Source: Desulfotomaculum sp.
Lineage (GTDB): Bacteria > Bacillota > Desulfotomaculia > Desulfotomaculales > Nap2-2B
Reading direction: 5' to 3'
Assembly: GCA_003485325.1 (NCBI GenBank)
Contig: DMZI01000018.1
Location: 52,967 to 68,164 of the forward strand
DNA length: 15,198 bases
Every line of letters starts with the position of its first letter. The stretch's first letter is position 1. This document shows, piece by piece, positions 1 to 7,326 of the stretch. Under the pieces are notes generated by a model that had not been told where the DNA came from, did not search any database, and was given only the letters and a program-made list of their open reading frames with translations. The position numbers and the translations under genes were made by a program.

Positions 1-795
1 AACAGCATTTCCAATCATACCTGCCGGTGTTCTTTGGCATCTTATATATTGTGAAGCATAAGAAGCCAACTGCCGTTCAGAAAGCACCAAATCAATTCCC
101 AATCTAATTGCGAAAGCAGGTATGGCGGTAGTCAAATCATCTACCAGACGTATAATTTTAATCATACATCTTCTGCAATTATCAGGCGACTGCGGATTTG
201 ACAGCTGCATAATATCTGCAAGCTTTAAAGCTGTTTGAACTGTATTCGGAAAATTATTTTCAAGGTAGATAAAAGTTTCTTCATCCTTCAGGTAGAGATA
301 AAATATTGCCGCTCTAAAGGCTTTTATTATATGAAGTCTTGCGTCGGCAGGATCTTCCAGTTCCCAATTATAAAAATACTTGTTAAATCCTTCTTTATAT
401 AAGTCCAGGTTAAAATTTCTATTTTCGAGTTCTTTAAAAACCAGGTTGTTTTCTGCCAGATCACAGATTAAATCTGCCATAATATGGTTTATTGGATTAT
501 TTATTGCCTTTATTGAAAAGACTCTTGGGTACTTCTTTCTCCCTAAAAATATATGCAATAACTCATGCGCAAGCATAATTTCAGCTTCCGGCGTCAAATA
601 GTCACTGTTTTCATCAATTAAACTCTTTGATATAATAATTTTTGGGATGAACTCATTGCCTTCATAATTTGTTATGCATGGTTCCGGCAATTCATCAATA
701 AGTTCCCATTTAATTAATTTATCTGGTTCAAGGGCGGTAACCTCGTTAATTAATTCTTCCAATTTATTAGAAACTGTGCGGTCAAATAATTTCAA
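1..795 (-). CDS. Putative HExxH zinc metallopeptidase-like protein, incomplete at left edge
   Basis: An open frame of 265 codons without a stop reads leftward off the window. I place the start at a TTG at 795, because AAAGGAG lies 10 nt upstream (806-812) and a good promoter lies just beyond. Residues 72-85 read EIMLAHELLHIFLG, a classical HExxH zinc-binding helix (H77, E78, H81). About 25 residues later comes NHIMADLICDLAEN (103-116), acidic enough to supply a third zinc ligand (D108, D112 or E115). The rest is helical in character, with a CRRC pair near residue 190 and no signal peptide or membrane segment, so it is probably cytoplasmic. I do not recognise the family. The zinc motif is seen; protease activity is inferred. 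It lies 65 bp after the PBP gene but probably has its own transcript. Confidence 0.75.
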   Translation of the reverse strand, partial: MKLFDRTVSNKLEELINEVTALEPDKLIKWELIDELPEPCITNYEGNEFIPKIIISKSLIDENSDYLTPEAEIMLAHELLHIFLGRKKYPRVFSIKAINNPINHIMADLICDLAENNLVFKELENRNFNLDLYKEGFNKYFYNWELEDPADARLHIIKAFRAAIFYLYLKDEETFIYLENNFPNTVQTALKLADIMQLSNPQSPDNCRRCMIKIIRLVDDLTTAIPAFAIRLGIDLVLSERQLASYASQYIRCQRTPAGMIGNAV

Positions 796-828
796 TTTCA
801 GCAGGCTCCTTTTTTAAACAAATAATGT

Positions 829-857
829 ATTATAACATGAAACTATTTGGTTAACAA
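829..857 (-). promoter_or_regulatory. Extended -10 promoter for the HExxH gene
   Basis: On the minus strand TTGTTA (852-857) is followed after 17 bp by TATAAT (829-834), with the extended -10 element TG one base before it (TGTTATAAT). Transcription would begin near 822, about 27 nt before the TTG start. It lies just after the PBP stop codon, so the leftmost gene need not depend on the long operon upstream. Confidence 0.6.
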
Positions 858-860
858 TTG

Positions 861-2555
861 CTATTGCGTTAATATCCGGCCCATAATTTCTCTAAAAACC
901 GGAGCGGCAGTTTGTCCGTCCTTTATTCCTTCCTTGACAAGAACAGTAACCACAAATCTTGGTTGATCAAGAGGGGCATAACCGCAAAACCAGGAGTAAA
1001 TACCCTTTCCTTCTTCTCCTAGCTCTGCCGTACCTGTTTTACCAGCGCTGCCGTATCCATTAACATATGCTTCTCTGCCAATCCCTTCTGTGGTAACCAG
1101 GGTTAGCAATTTTTTTAACTCCAAAGCTGCCTGCAGAGAAATTGTCCGTGAGCCTTCCATGACAGGAAAAGAGCTTTTGATAATTCCGTCGTTTGTTCGA
1201 AGTTCTCTGACCAACCTTGGCTGCATATAGACACCATCGTTGGCAATAGTGTTCATCATAGCAGAGATCTGAACCGGTGTCGCCAATACGGGCCCCTGCC
1301 CGACGCTGCTGTTGGCGAGGTTATATGGAGATGCAATTAGTTCCAGGTTCTGTAGTTTATCATATGGCTTGTCATAGCCAATTATTTTTTGGTTATTAAG
1401 GCCAAAACTTCTTGCGCAGGCGATCAGTTTTTCCGGACCCAATTTTTGGGCGACCTTAACAAAGACAGGGTTACATGACTGTGCAAAGGCATTGCTGAAA
1501 GATATTTTACCATGTCCATTCCCGTTCCAACAACGTATTGGTTTTTCTTCAATACCGCCGCAATAAAAATAGTCGTCCTGTGCAACACAGCCATTTTGTA
1601 AAGCTGCACATGCGGTAATAATTTTAAAAAGCGATCCAGGGGGAAAAAGCATTGTACACTGGTCTAAAAAAGCTTCCGGATTTCCTTTTAAATATTCCTC
1701 AATTTTAAGCGGCTCAGGATTGTACTCCGGACGGCTGCCCATCGCCAGAAGGTCGCCTGTTTTGACGTCCATCACAACAACAGCGCCGTTTTTTATGTGT
1801 CCGTTCATTGTTTTTTCGACAATCCGCTGTATATTTGAGTCTATAGTTGTGACAAGGTTTACTCTGCCTCCGTCGACATGTTTGTAATTAACCTCAATGC
1901 CAAGCCCTTTTAGAAATTTAGAACGCGCATCCATATAAATCCTTGCATATCCGCTGGCAGCGCTGGCCATCAACTCACTGTTGTAATATAATTCAAGTCC
2001 GGTCCTCCCTACCCAGTCGTCAAGCCTAAAACCGTCTCTATTTTTTTTTAGGCTAATCTCTTCCTTAGTTTGAATCCTGCCAAGATGTCCGACCACCTGA
2101 ACCGCTAACGGCTCCGCTCCATAGCGCTGGGTTACGGGCAAGACCAATACACCCGGCCAGTTCATCTGCCGGATTACCTTGGCAGTGGATGGTGTAATTT
2201 TATATGGAAGTACGCATGGATCTTTACTTAGGGCGGTTAAAAGACTATCGCGATCGACTTTTAGAATTGCGGCTAATTCTTTTGAAAGCAAATCAGGATC
2301 GCTTATTAAAAGCGGAAAAATTATCAGCCGGTTGGAAACAACTGGCCCGGTCAGCGAACACATGTTTCTATCCAGGATATCTCCACGGGGAAATTCTTCT
2401 AATGGAACAGTTTGTGTTTCACTCCTGATTACTTTGGCTGTATAATAGTCTCCCTTTTCAACCTGAATAAAACATAAACGGAATAAAAGCAAAATAAAAG
2501 GGACTAATATAAAATAAAAAACCAAAACCACACGTTTTCCGGTTAAAAGATTCAT
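861..2555 (-). CDS. Class B penicillin-binding protein (D,D-transpeptidase)
   Basis: A membrane-anchored transpeptidase that cross-links peptidoglycan stem peptides outside the cell. One N-terminal membrane segment spans about residues 8-30. A dimerisation/pedestal domain follows, including the family-typical GRTGLELYYNSEL (183-195). The C-terminal transpeptidase domain carries all three active-site motifs: SxxK at S308-K311 (GSLFK), SxN at S360-C-N362, and KTG at K506-G508 (GKTGTAE). At 564 residues with no PASTA domain it is compact, resembling the FtsI/SpoVD/PBP2 class; which of these roles it plays cannot be told from sequence alone. The ATG at 2555 follows AAAAGGAACAGGAA. It lies 65 bp downstream of mltG in the same direction, so one unit would supply both a glycan-strand terminator and a cross-linking enzyme. 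Confidence 0.93.
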   Translation of the reverse strand: MNLLTGKRVVLVFYFILVPFILLLFRLCFIQVEKGDYYTAKVIRSETQTVPLEEFPRGDILDRNMCSLTGPVVSNRLIIFPLLISDPDLLSKELAAILKVDRDSLLTALSKDPCVLPYKITPSTAKVIRQMNWPGVLVLPVTQRYGAEPLAVQVVGHLGRIQTKEEISLKKNRDGFRLDDWVGRTGLELYYNSELMASAASGYARIYMDARSKFLKGLGIEVNYKHVDGGRVNLVTTIDSNIQRIVEKTMNGHIKNGAVVVMDVKTGDLLAMGSRPEYNPEPLKIEEYLKGNPEAFLDQCTMLFPPGSLFKIITACAALQNGCVAQDDYFYCGGIEEKPIRCWNGNGHGKISFSNAFAQSCNPVFVKVAQKLGPEKLIACARSFGLNNQKIIGYDKPYDKLQNLELIASPYNLANSSVGQGPVLATPVQISAMMNTIANDGVYMQPRLVRELRTNDGIIKSSFPVMEGSRTISLQAALELKKLLTLVTTEGIGREAYVNGYGSAGKTGTAELGEEGKGIYSWFCGYAPLDQPRFVVTVLVKEGIKDGQTAAPVFREIMGRILTQ

Positions 2556-2620
2556 TTCCTGTTCCTTTTAATTCCGCACTTTAACATACAGAATAGCCAG
2601 AAAACATCCGGTTATATACA

Positions 2621-3646
2621 TCAATGCTGGTATTTATTCACATTTGCTATATGTTCTTGAAGGGTTTTTGCGAAGGCATGCGTACCATCTGATTTTGCAA
2701 CATAATAAAGATAATCAGTTTTTATAGGGCTCACAACAGCCAGTAGTGACGCTTCCCCGGGAGAAGCAATAGGTCCGGGAGGAAATCCGTTATTTCTATA
2801 TGTGTTATAAGGGGAATCAATTTCAAGATCCTTATAATATAATTTTGGCTCCTGACGGCCAAGAGCGAACTGAATTGTTGCATCTACCTGTAAAGGCATA
2901 TTCCTGCGCAGGCGGTTTTTAATCACCCCTGCTATTATCGGACGTTCTTCTGCTGATCTTGCTTCCTTTTCGACCATAGAAGCAATAGTTAAAGCCTGAT
3001 GAAGAGTAAACCCCTCTTTTTGAGCTTTTTGTATATAGTTTAAGGTTTTTATTTTTTCAGCAAAGCGATGAAGCATCAGTTCAATAACGCCATGCGCGGA
3101 AACCCCCTTGCTGAAATAATAGGTATCAGGAAACAGGTAGCCTTCTAATTTGTTTTGTACGTCCGGGTAATCAGTTAAAAAATCATAATCAAATGTTCCG
3201 GAATTAGTTTCGCTATAAAATGCTTCCTTATTGATGATCTTTTCATTGCTTAATAGTTCCGCAATCTGTTTGATGTTGTATCCTTCCGGAATGGTTACCT
3301 TATGGTAAGTCTCTTTTCCCGCAACAATCTGATTTATAATTTCAGGAGTTGATTGATTAAACCTAAAGAGATAATCTCCGGCTTTAAGACGGCTGTCCAA
3401 ACCCTTTAAACGTGTGTATAAGACAAAAGCAAAGGAACTTTTAATCAGCTTGTTTTCGGATAGTGATTTAGCAATGCTGGCGCTTGTGGTGTTTGAGGGA
3501 ATGGTAATTTGAACATGTCCGGTTTTATCGGACGGGTCTGCCGGCAGTAAAAGATTGTTAATCAATGAATAAAAGGATATTAATAGTACAAATATTACTA
3601 ATATAAAATAAAAGGCCGCTTTTTTATAATTTGGATTTTTACTCAT
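2621..3646 (-). CDS. mltG: Endolytic murein transglycosylase MltG (YceG/YrrL family)
   Basis: A membrane-bound lytic transglycosylase that cuts nascent glycan strands and so sets their length. One membrane segment (about 10-30) is followed by a LysM-like region (about 43-120), with VTIPEGYNIKQIAELL at 117-132. The catalytic domain contains LEGYLFPDTY (167-176), IASMVEKEAR (221-230; E226 matches the catalytic glutamate of E. coli MltG), LQVDATIQFALG (252-263) and PYNTYRNNGFPPGPIASPG (279-297). Its 341 residues are normal for the family. The ribosome site before the ATG at 3646 is weak and purine-rich (GAAAGAGAAAAAGAAAA), suggesting lower translation than its neighbours. In Bacillus the homologue yrrL also lies downstream of alaS-yrzL-yrrK-yrzB; here a VanW gene is inserted before it. 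Confidence 0.95.
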   Translation of the reverse strand: MSKNPNYKKAAFYFILVIFVLLISFYSLINNLLLPADPSDKTGHVQITIPSNTTSASIAKSLSENKLIKSSFAFVLYTRLKGLDSRLKAGDYLFRFNQSTPEIINQIVAGKETYHKVTIPEGYNIKQIAELLSNEKIINKEAFYSETNSGTFDYDFLTDYPDVQNKLEGYLFPDTYYFSKGVSAHGVIELMLHRFAEKIKTLNYIQKAQKEGFTLHQALTIASMVEKEARSAEERPIIAGVIKNRLRRNMPLQVDATIQFALGRQEPKLYYKDLEIDSPYNTYRNNGFPPGPIASPGEASLLAVVSPIKTDYLYYVAKSDGTHAFAKTLQEHIANVNKYQH

Positions 3647-3699
3647 GTGATTTTTTTCTTTTTCTCTTTCATAAAAAACTAACCGCTGTTTATTAATAC

Positions 3700-5169
3700 T
3701 TACCCCCGGCTATTCCCTGCCGGAGTATTATTGCTGTCCTGAGATTGCTGTGGCAGATCCTCGTTTGCCGGTTGTTGCTGATAGATTTCAGGCAGATTTG
3801 CATCCGGCGGTAATACAACAGGAACTTCATCTTCTTCTTTTATACCCACAGCAATTATTTTATTCACGGTACGGTAAATGCTTTTTGGTAAAGGTTCTAT
3901 CTTCCGGACGCCTTTTTCCCAGGTTATCCGGTTTGCAACTACCTCATATCCTTTAGACCCTTGCTGTTTGACAACCTGCTCTCCTTTTTTCAAGTTGGGG
4001 TCATCTTTAAGAATTGTCTTTGGTTCAAATACTTTAACAATTTTTGTGCTTATGCTGACCGGCAACTTGTAATCGGTGTTTCCGTATATTTTAAATGTCA
4101 AATAACCCCCGCTGACAAAGGATCTGATGTATATAAAGCTCTCTGTATTATTGCGAAATCTTAAATCTGATAAGCCATATACAACAGTTGCATCACGCCC
4201 AATCGGGACATAAGGGATCGGGAGTGAATGATTTGTACGTTCAAGAATCTCAAGGTTGCTGAGTATTATGGCATTATAGAGCGTAGTGCTTACCTGACAG
4301 ACTCCTCCTCCGATCCCATCAACAAATTCATCATTAATAATTACCTTTGCGTTTTTGTACCCTGCTTCAGTACTTCGGGGTCCGACTACCTTGTTAAATG
4401 ATACTTCCTGGCCGGGCGGGACCAGCAGGCCATCAAGGGCATTGGCGGCAACCCTTATATTATATGTCCGTCCAACATTGCCCGGATCAAAAGAGGTTGT
4501 ATGATACGCAAGAAGACCTTTAAGCCCCATTGATTCAACCATCTCGGTCGTGCGGTTAGGTTTAATTATGACCAGGTTTAAATCGAGCTCAGGCTTGCCT
4601 TTATTTTTAACAAGATAATCTACAAGCTGCCTGTAGGCAGTCTCAGGGCTCACGCCTATACCATTATGTCCGGGAATAACTTCTATGCGGTCGGCTTTAC
4701 TTACACGAAAGGCAGCATCCTTTGCAGGGCTGCCAATGGTTGAATTAAAGATCTTTACCTTTTGCTCAAATTTATTCTTATTTATTAACAGTCTTAAGGG
4801 AAGTTTATAACCGCGCTGTTTAACTGTCAGCCTTTTTTTCAGCCTGCTGAAAATGGCGCCGGTCCTGCCAATGCTGAGGGCATCATCTGCGGTTGCCTGA
4901 ATGTCTATACAAAAGTCCAAATCCCGGAGGGGAATAACCATCTGCCGTTCCTTGCATTTAAGTACTATAGATGTCGCAAGCATTTTCTTCTGCAGCTGTT
5001 CTAATACATTTAGACATTCTCCGTGATTCAGGCCCTGGAGTTTAATGTCTCGCACTTCAACTCCCGGAATGACCCTGTCTGTTCCGGCAAAAACATAACT
5101 CGCTCCCAGGCCGCTTAATATAACTATTATCACAATCAGCACGAAAATCACGGGAAAACGAAGCTTCAT
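3700..5169 (-). CDS. VanW-family membrane-anchored protein with G5-like domain
   Basis: I start at the ATG at 5169 (489 residues), because GGGAG lies 8 nt upstream; an upstream TTG at 5208 has no comparable site. In order: membrane anchor or signal (about 6-29), a peptidoglycan-binding-4-type region (about 33-210) opening with IPGVEVRDIKLQGL, the VanW domain (about 228-340) with the signature GIGGGVCQVSTTLYNA at 285-300, then a G5-like stretch (about 372-442) and a Gln/Asn/Pro-rich tail. VanW was named from vancomycin-resistance clusters, but its biochemical role is not established, and such proteins are common single genes in Clostridia without vancomycin resistance. A role at the wall is inferred from the domains and from mltG and the PBP gene just downstream. 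Confidence 0.9.
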   Translation of the reverse strand: MKLRFPVIFVLIVIIVILSGLGASYVFAGTDRVIPGVEVRDIKLQGLNHGECLNVLEQLQKKMLATSIVLKCKERQMVIPLRDLDFCIDIQATADDALSIGRTGAIFSRLKKRLTVKQRGYKLPLRLLINKNKFEQKVKIFNSTIGSPAKDAAFRVSKADRIEVIPGHNGIGVSPETAYRQLVDYLVKNKGKPELDLNLVIIKPNRTTEMVESMGLKGLLAYHTTSFDPGNVGRTYNIRVAANALDGLLVPPGQEVSFNKVVGPRSTEAGYKNAKVIINDEFVDGIGGGVCQVSTTLYNAIILSNLEILERTNHSLPIPYVPIGRDATVVYGLSDLRFRNNTESFIYIRSFVSGGYLTFKIYGNTDYKLPVSISTKIVKVFEPKTILKDDPNLKKGEQVVKQQGSKGYEVVANRITWEKGVRKIEPLPKSIYRTVNKIIAVGIKEEDEVPVVLPPDANLPEIYQQQPANEDLPQQSQDSNNTPAGNSRG

Positions 5170-5212
5170 TTTTTCATCTCCCGATAGAAAACAGGACTGG
5201 ATAAGCAAAAAT

Positions 5213-5250
5213 TAAAAAGCCGGCTTTTTATTCAGTCATTCATAATGACT
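5213..5250 (-). terminator. Hairpin pair between DUF1292 gene and vanW-like gene
   Basis: On the minus strand just after the DUF1292 stop comes an inverted repeat AGTCAT-TATGA-ATGACT (5234-5250), then a perfect 18-bp palindrome TAAAAAGCCGGCTTTTTA (5213-5230) followed by ATTTTT. The second has the layout of a weak intrinsic terminator, or a bidirectional one, but most of its stem is A-T. It could equally be an operator for the VanW-like gene, whose start is about 45 bp further on. Confidence 0.4.
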
Positions 5251-5269
5251 ATTAATCTACCGACAGTAT

Positions 5270-5557
5270 TTATTCAGCTTCATCAACAAGTTTTTCTTCC
5301 CAGGCATCAGCTACTCTTTCCCACTCCTCGTCATCTTCAATAGTCACCAGGACATCGCTGCCAGTATCGTCTTTGCCAAATTTTAATATGATTACTTCGC
5401 CCTCATTTTCTTCATCAGCATTCTCTTCAACTGCCAGAAGGACGGCATATTGAGCATCTTCCATTTCTACAATATCAATTACCTCATAATCTTCTTCCTC
5501 GCCATTTTCGTCTACGAGAGTTATAATGCGTTCCTCTTCCGATTCACCATTGGTCAT
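5270..5557 (-). CDS. DUF1292 (YrzB-family) acidic protein
   Basis: A 95-residue, strongly acidic protein beginning MTNGESEEERIITLVDENGE, matching the DUF1292/YrzB family (EEDYEVIDIVEMEDAQYAVL, then EGEVIILKF). A GTG nine bases upstream overlaps the ribosome site itself (AAAGGAG at 5566-5572), so the ATG at 5557, 8 nt behind it, is the start. No signal peptide or membrane segment. The molecular function of the family is unknown; its place beside ruvX and mltG is conserved in Firmicutes. About 40% of residues are Glu or Asp, mostly in loops between predicted strands. Confidence 0.9.
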   Translation of the reverse strand: MTNGESEEERIITLVDENGEEEDYEVIDIVEMEDAQYAVLLAVEENADEENEGEVIILKFGKDDTGSDVLVTIEDDEEWERVADAWEEKLVDEAE

Positions 5558-5582
5558 CTTGATCACTCCTTTTTTTGTAAAG

Positions 5583-5610
5583 CTTATTCTTAATGGCAGA
5601 CATTTGTCAA
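5583..5610 (-). promoter_or_regulatory. Possible sigma-A promoter before the DUF1292 gene
   Basis: A perfect -35 TTGACA (5605-5610, minus strand) is followed after 16 bp by AATAAG (5583-5588), a four-of-six match to the -10 consensus. It sits in the 84-bp gap between ruvX and the DUF1292 gene. It would give a very short leader, starting about 5576, only just upstream of the ribosome site. The -10 is weak, so this may be an internal booster of the alaS operon or chance. Confidence 0.35.
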
Positions 5611-5641
5611 GAAAATATCCCTTATCTTGAACATTTTTAAG

Positions 5642-6064
5642 TTATCGTGAATTATAACGGGAATCAAGATAATTTTGGAGTATGATTACCGCAGCCAGTT
5701 TGTCAATAACTTTTTTACGCCTTCTCCTGCTGACGTTTGCGGAAAGCAGCATTTTTTCCGCTGCTACCGTGCTTAACCTCTCGTCCCAAATTTCAACATC
5801 AAGATTAAGGTTATCCTTTAGCTTCTCCACAAACTTGAGTATTTTATTCCCCTGCTCACCCAAGGCGCCGTTCATGTTGCGGGGCAAGCCAACGACGATC
5901 AATTCAATATCATATTGCCTGGTTAGTTCCTTTATATTTTTAATATCATCCAGTACAGGACCGCCGCGCAGGATAGTTTTAACACCCTGGGCTATACAGC
6001 CCAAAGGATCGCTTACCGCAACGCCGATAGTCTTTTCACCTACATCGAGGCCCATGATGCGCAA
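5642..6064 (-). CDS. ruvX: RuvX/YqgF-family RNase H-fold nuclease
   Basis: I use the TTG at 6064, giving MRIMGLDVGEKTIGVAVSDPLG and 140 residues, the usual length. AAGGAGG (6073-6079) lies 8 nt upstream and overlaps the stop codon of the preceding reductase gene by one base, so the two are probably translationally coupled. The fold is RNase H/resolvase-like: the first catalytic Asp is in the N-terminal GLDVG, the second acidic site in VEIWDERLSTVAAE (about 92-105), and the last Asp in KVIDKLAAVIILQNYLD near the C-terminus. VGLPRNMNGALGEQGNKI is the family's central motif. The E. coli homologue takes part in 16S rRNA 5' maturation, and Holliday-junction resolution has been proposed. It matches Bacillus yrrK in position. 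Confidence 0.95.
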   Translation of the reverse strand: MRIMGLDVGEKTIGVAVSDPLGCIAQGVKTILRGGPVLDDIKNIKELTRQYDIELIVVGLPRNMNGALGEQGNKILKFVEKLKDNLNLDVEIWDERLSTVAAEKMLLSANVSRRRRKKVIDKLAAVIILQNYLDSRYNSR

Positions 6065-6078
6065 AAAGAAATCCTCCT

Positions 6079-7026
6079 TCAGACGACCCTGATGCACAAA
6101 TCCGGACATACTGATCCGCAATACCCGCACAGACGGCAAAGTTCCTGATTGACAACCGGTCTATTCCCAATCAATTTGATTGCTCTAAGATCACATTTTT
6201 CGATACACTGCCCGCAACCGGTACACCAACTTTCGATCAGCAACTTTCTTTTTTGCCTGCTTACTCTTTCACGCAGTTCTTTACTTATTTCACGGCCGGA
6301 AAAAAAAGATATATTGAAATCTACTTCCCAGGAACTCGACATTCCCACTGCTATAGAAGCTAGTTGAGGTATTGAGATTACGAAATCCAGCGCTTGATCA
6401 ACCTGATCCAGAAGATTTCCTCCCCCTAATGCTTTCATCCCGTACAATCCTTTGCCATACCATGCCGCCTCTTGAATAGAAGCCAACATTTCCTCCTGCG
6501 TGCCGTCTTTTATTCCTATACCCGCCATATTAATTAAGGGATGAATAATTTCGAACTCCGGAATTAAAAAAGCGGCCTTAACCGCCTCAACTGAATGTGT
6601 TGATATGCCTATTGCCCTTACAAGCCCTGAATTTTTGGCTTTTACAAGATATTCAACAGCCTCCCAGTGTCCTTTCATGGTTAAAATTGATTCCTGCTCA
6701 TGCAATAAAAAAATATCGATATAATCCCGATTGATAGAACGAAGGGCTTCTTCAAGACTGCTTCGCATATCATTGGCCGTATAAGCATAAGACTTTGTAG
6801 CTATGACAACTTTATTTTTAATACCCTCGATAGCTTTTCTGATATAAGGATAAGTAGCGTATAGCTGAGCAGTATCAATAAAATTTACGCCTGATTCAAG
6901 AGCATAACGGATTATTTGAGCGCCTTGCTCAAGTGGAAGATTTGCCTGAAAAGGGCCTATTGTAAGAGCCCCGAAGCACAATCTGGAAACCAGGATACCG
7001 GTGTTTCCCAACCTGCGATATTCCAA
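6079..7026 (-). CDS. Aldo-keto reductase fused to a 2x[4Fe-4S] ferredoxin domain
   Basis: The N-terminal part (about 1-240) is an aldo-keto reductase TIM barrel with the tetrad in place: D51 (FIDTAQLY), Y56, K78 (VIATKSY) and H109 (LLHEQ). The C-terminal 50 residues hold two complete CxxCxxCxxxC clusters: C268/C271/C274/C278 and C297/C300/C303/C307. Such fusions occur in anaerobes; substrates are mostly unknown. Electrons could pass between ferredoxin-type clusters and a nicotinamide cofactor, but this is inference. The start is a TTG at 7026 with AAAGGA about 9 nt upstream; the preceding ireB stop is 17 bp away. It is soluble and presumably oxygen-sensitive. In the Bacillus arrangement ireB/yrzL is followed directly by ruvX/yrrK, so this gene is an addition to an old housekeeping block. 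Confidence 0.9.
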   Translation of the reverse strand: MEYRRLGNTGILVSRLCFGALTIGPFQANLPLEQGAQIIRYALESGVNFIDTAQLYATYPYIRKAIEGIKNKVVIATKSYAYTANDMRSSLEEALRSINRDYIDIFLLHEQESILTMKGHWEAVEYLVKAKNSGLVRAIGISTHSVEAVKAAFLIPEFEIIHPLINMAGIGIKDGTQEEMLASIQEAAWYGKGLYGMKALGGGNLLDQVDQALDFVISIPQLASIAVGMSSSWEVDFNISFFSGREISKELRERVSRQKRKLLIESWCTGCGQCIEKCDLRAIKLIGNRPVVNQELCRLCGYCGSVCPDLCIRVV

Positions 7027-7043
7027 GGCGGCAATCCTTTCAC

Positions 7044-7301
7044 CTATAATTCCAGGTAATGCCTGACAAGCTCTTCCATCAGTTCATCCCTCTCCAACTG
7101 GCGGATCAGGTTCCTGGCATTATTATGACCGGTAATGTACGCCGGATCACCGGAAATCAGGTAACCCACAAGCTGATTTATCGGGTTATATCCTTTTTCT
7201 TTTAGTGATTCGCAGACCTTGAACAGTATTTCCCTAGCTTTATTTTTTTCGACTTTGGCTTTATTGAACATTACTGTATGCTCGGAAAATTTCTCGGCCA
7301 T
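7044..7301 (-). CDS. ireB: IreB-family regulatory phosphoprotein (DUF965/YrzL)
   Basis: A small cytoplasmic protein of 85 residues. The family core is very clear: EKGYNPINQLVGYLISGDPAYITGHNNARNLIRQLERDELMEELVRHYL (positions 36-83, shown here by its first and last words: GYNPINQ and ELVRHYL). In Enterococcus faecalis IreB is phosphorylated on N-terminal threonines by the PASTA kinase IreK and affects cephalosporin tolerance. The N-terminal HTVMF here (T9) corresponds to the conserved phosphorylated threonine region. ATG at 7301, with AAAAGGGG about 9 nt upstream; 25 bp after alaS. Its position beside wall genes (mltG, PBP) fits a signalling role in envelope homeostasis, though that link is inference. 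Confidence 0.93.
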   Translation of the reverse strand: MAEKFSEHTVMFNKAKVEKNKAREILFKVCESLKEKGYNPINQLVGYLISGDPAYITGHNNARNLIRQLERDELMEELVRHYLEL

Positions 7302-7326
7302 GTTTTTAGCCCCCTTTTAACGACGT

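Noticed and set aside
380..601. A 73-codon plus-strand frame near the left end
   Set aside because: It is antisense to the HELLH gene, has no ribosome site, and its composition is explained by the opposite strand.
3700..5169. Vancomycin-resistance locus
   Set aside because: A VanW domain alone is common in susceptible Clostridia; no ligase, VanH, VanX or two-component system genes are present.
5206..5208. TTG at 5208 as start of the VanW-like protein
   Set aside because: No ribosome site precedes it, whereas the ATG at 5169 has GGGAG 8 nt upstream and starts directly with the membrane anchor.
6137..6139. Longer start for RuvX overlapping the reductase gene
   Set aside because: It would add 25 residues absent from the family and ignore AAGGAGG placed 8 nt before the TTG at 6064.
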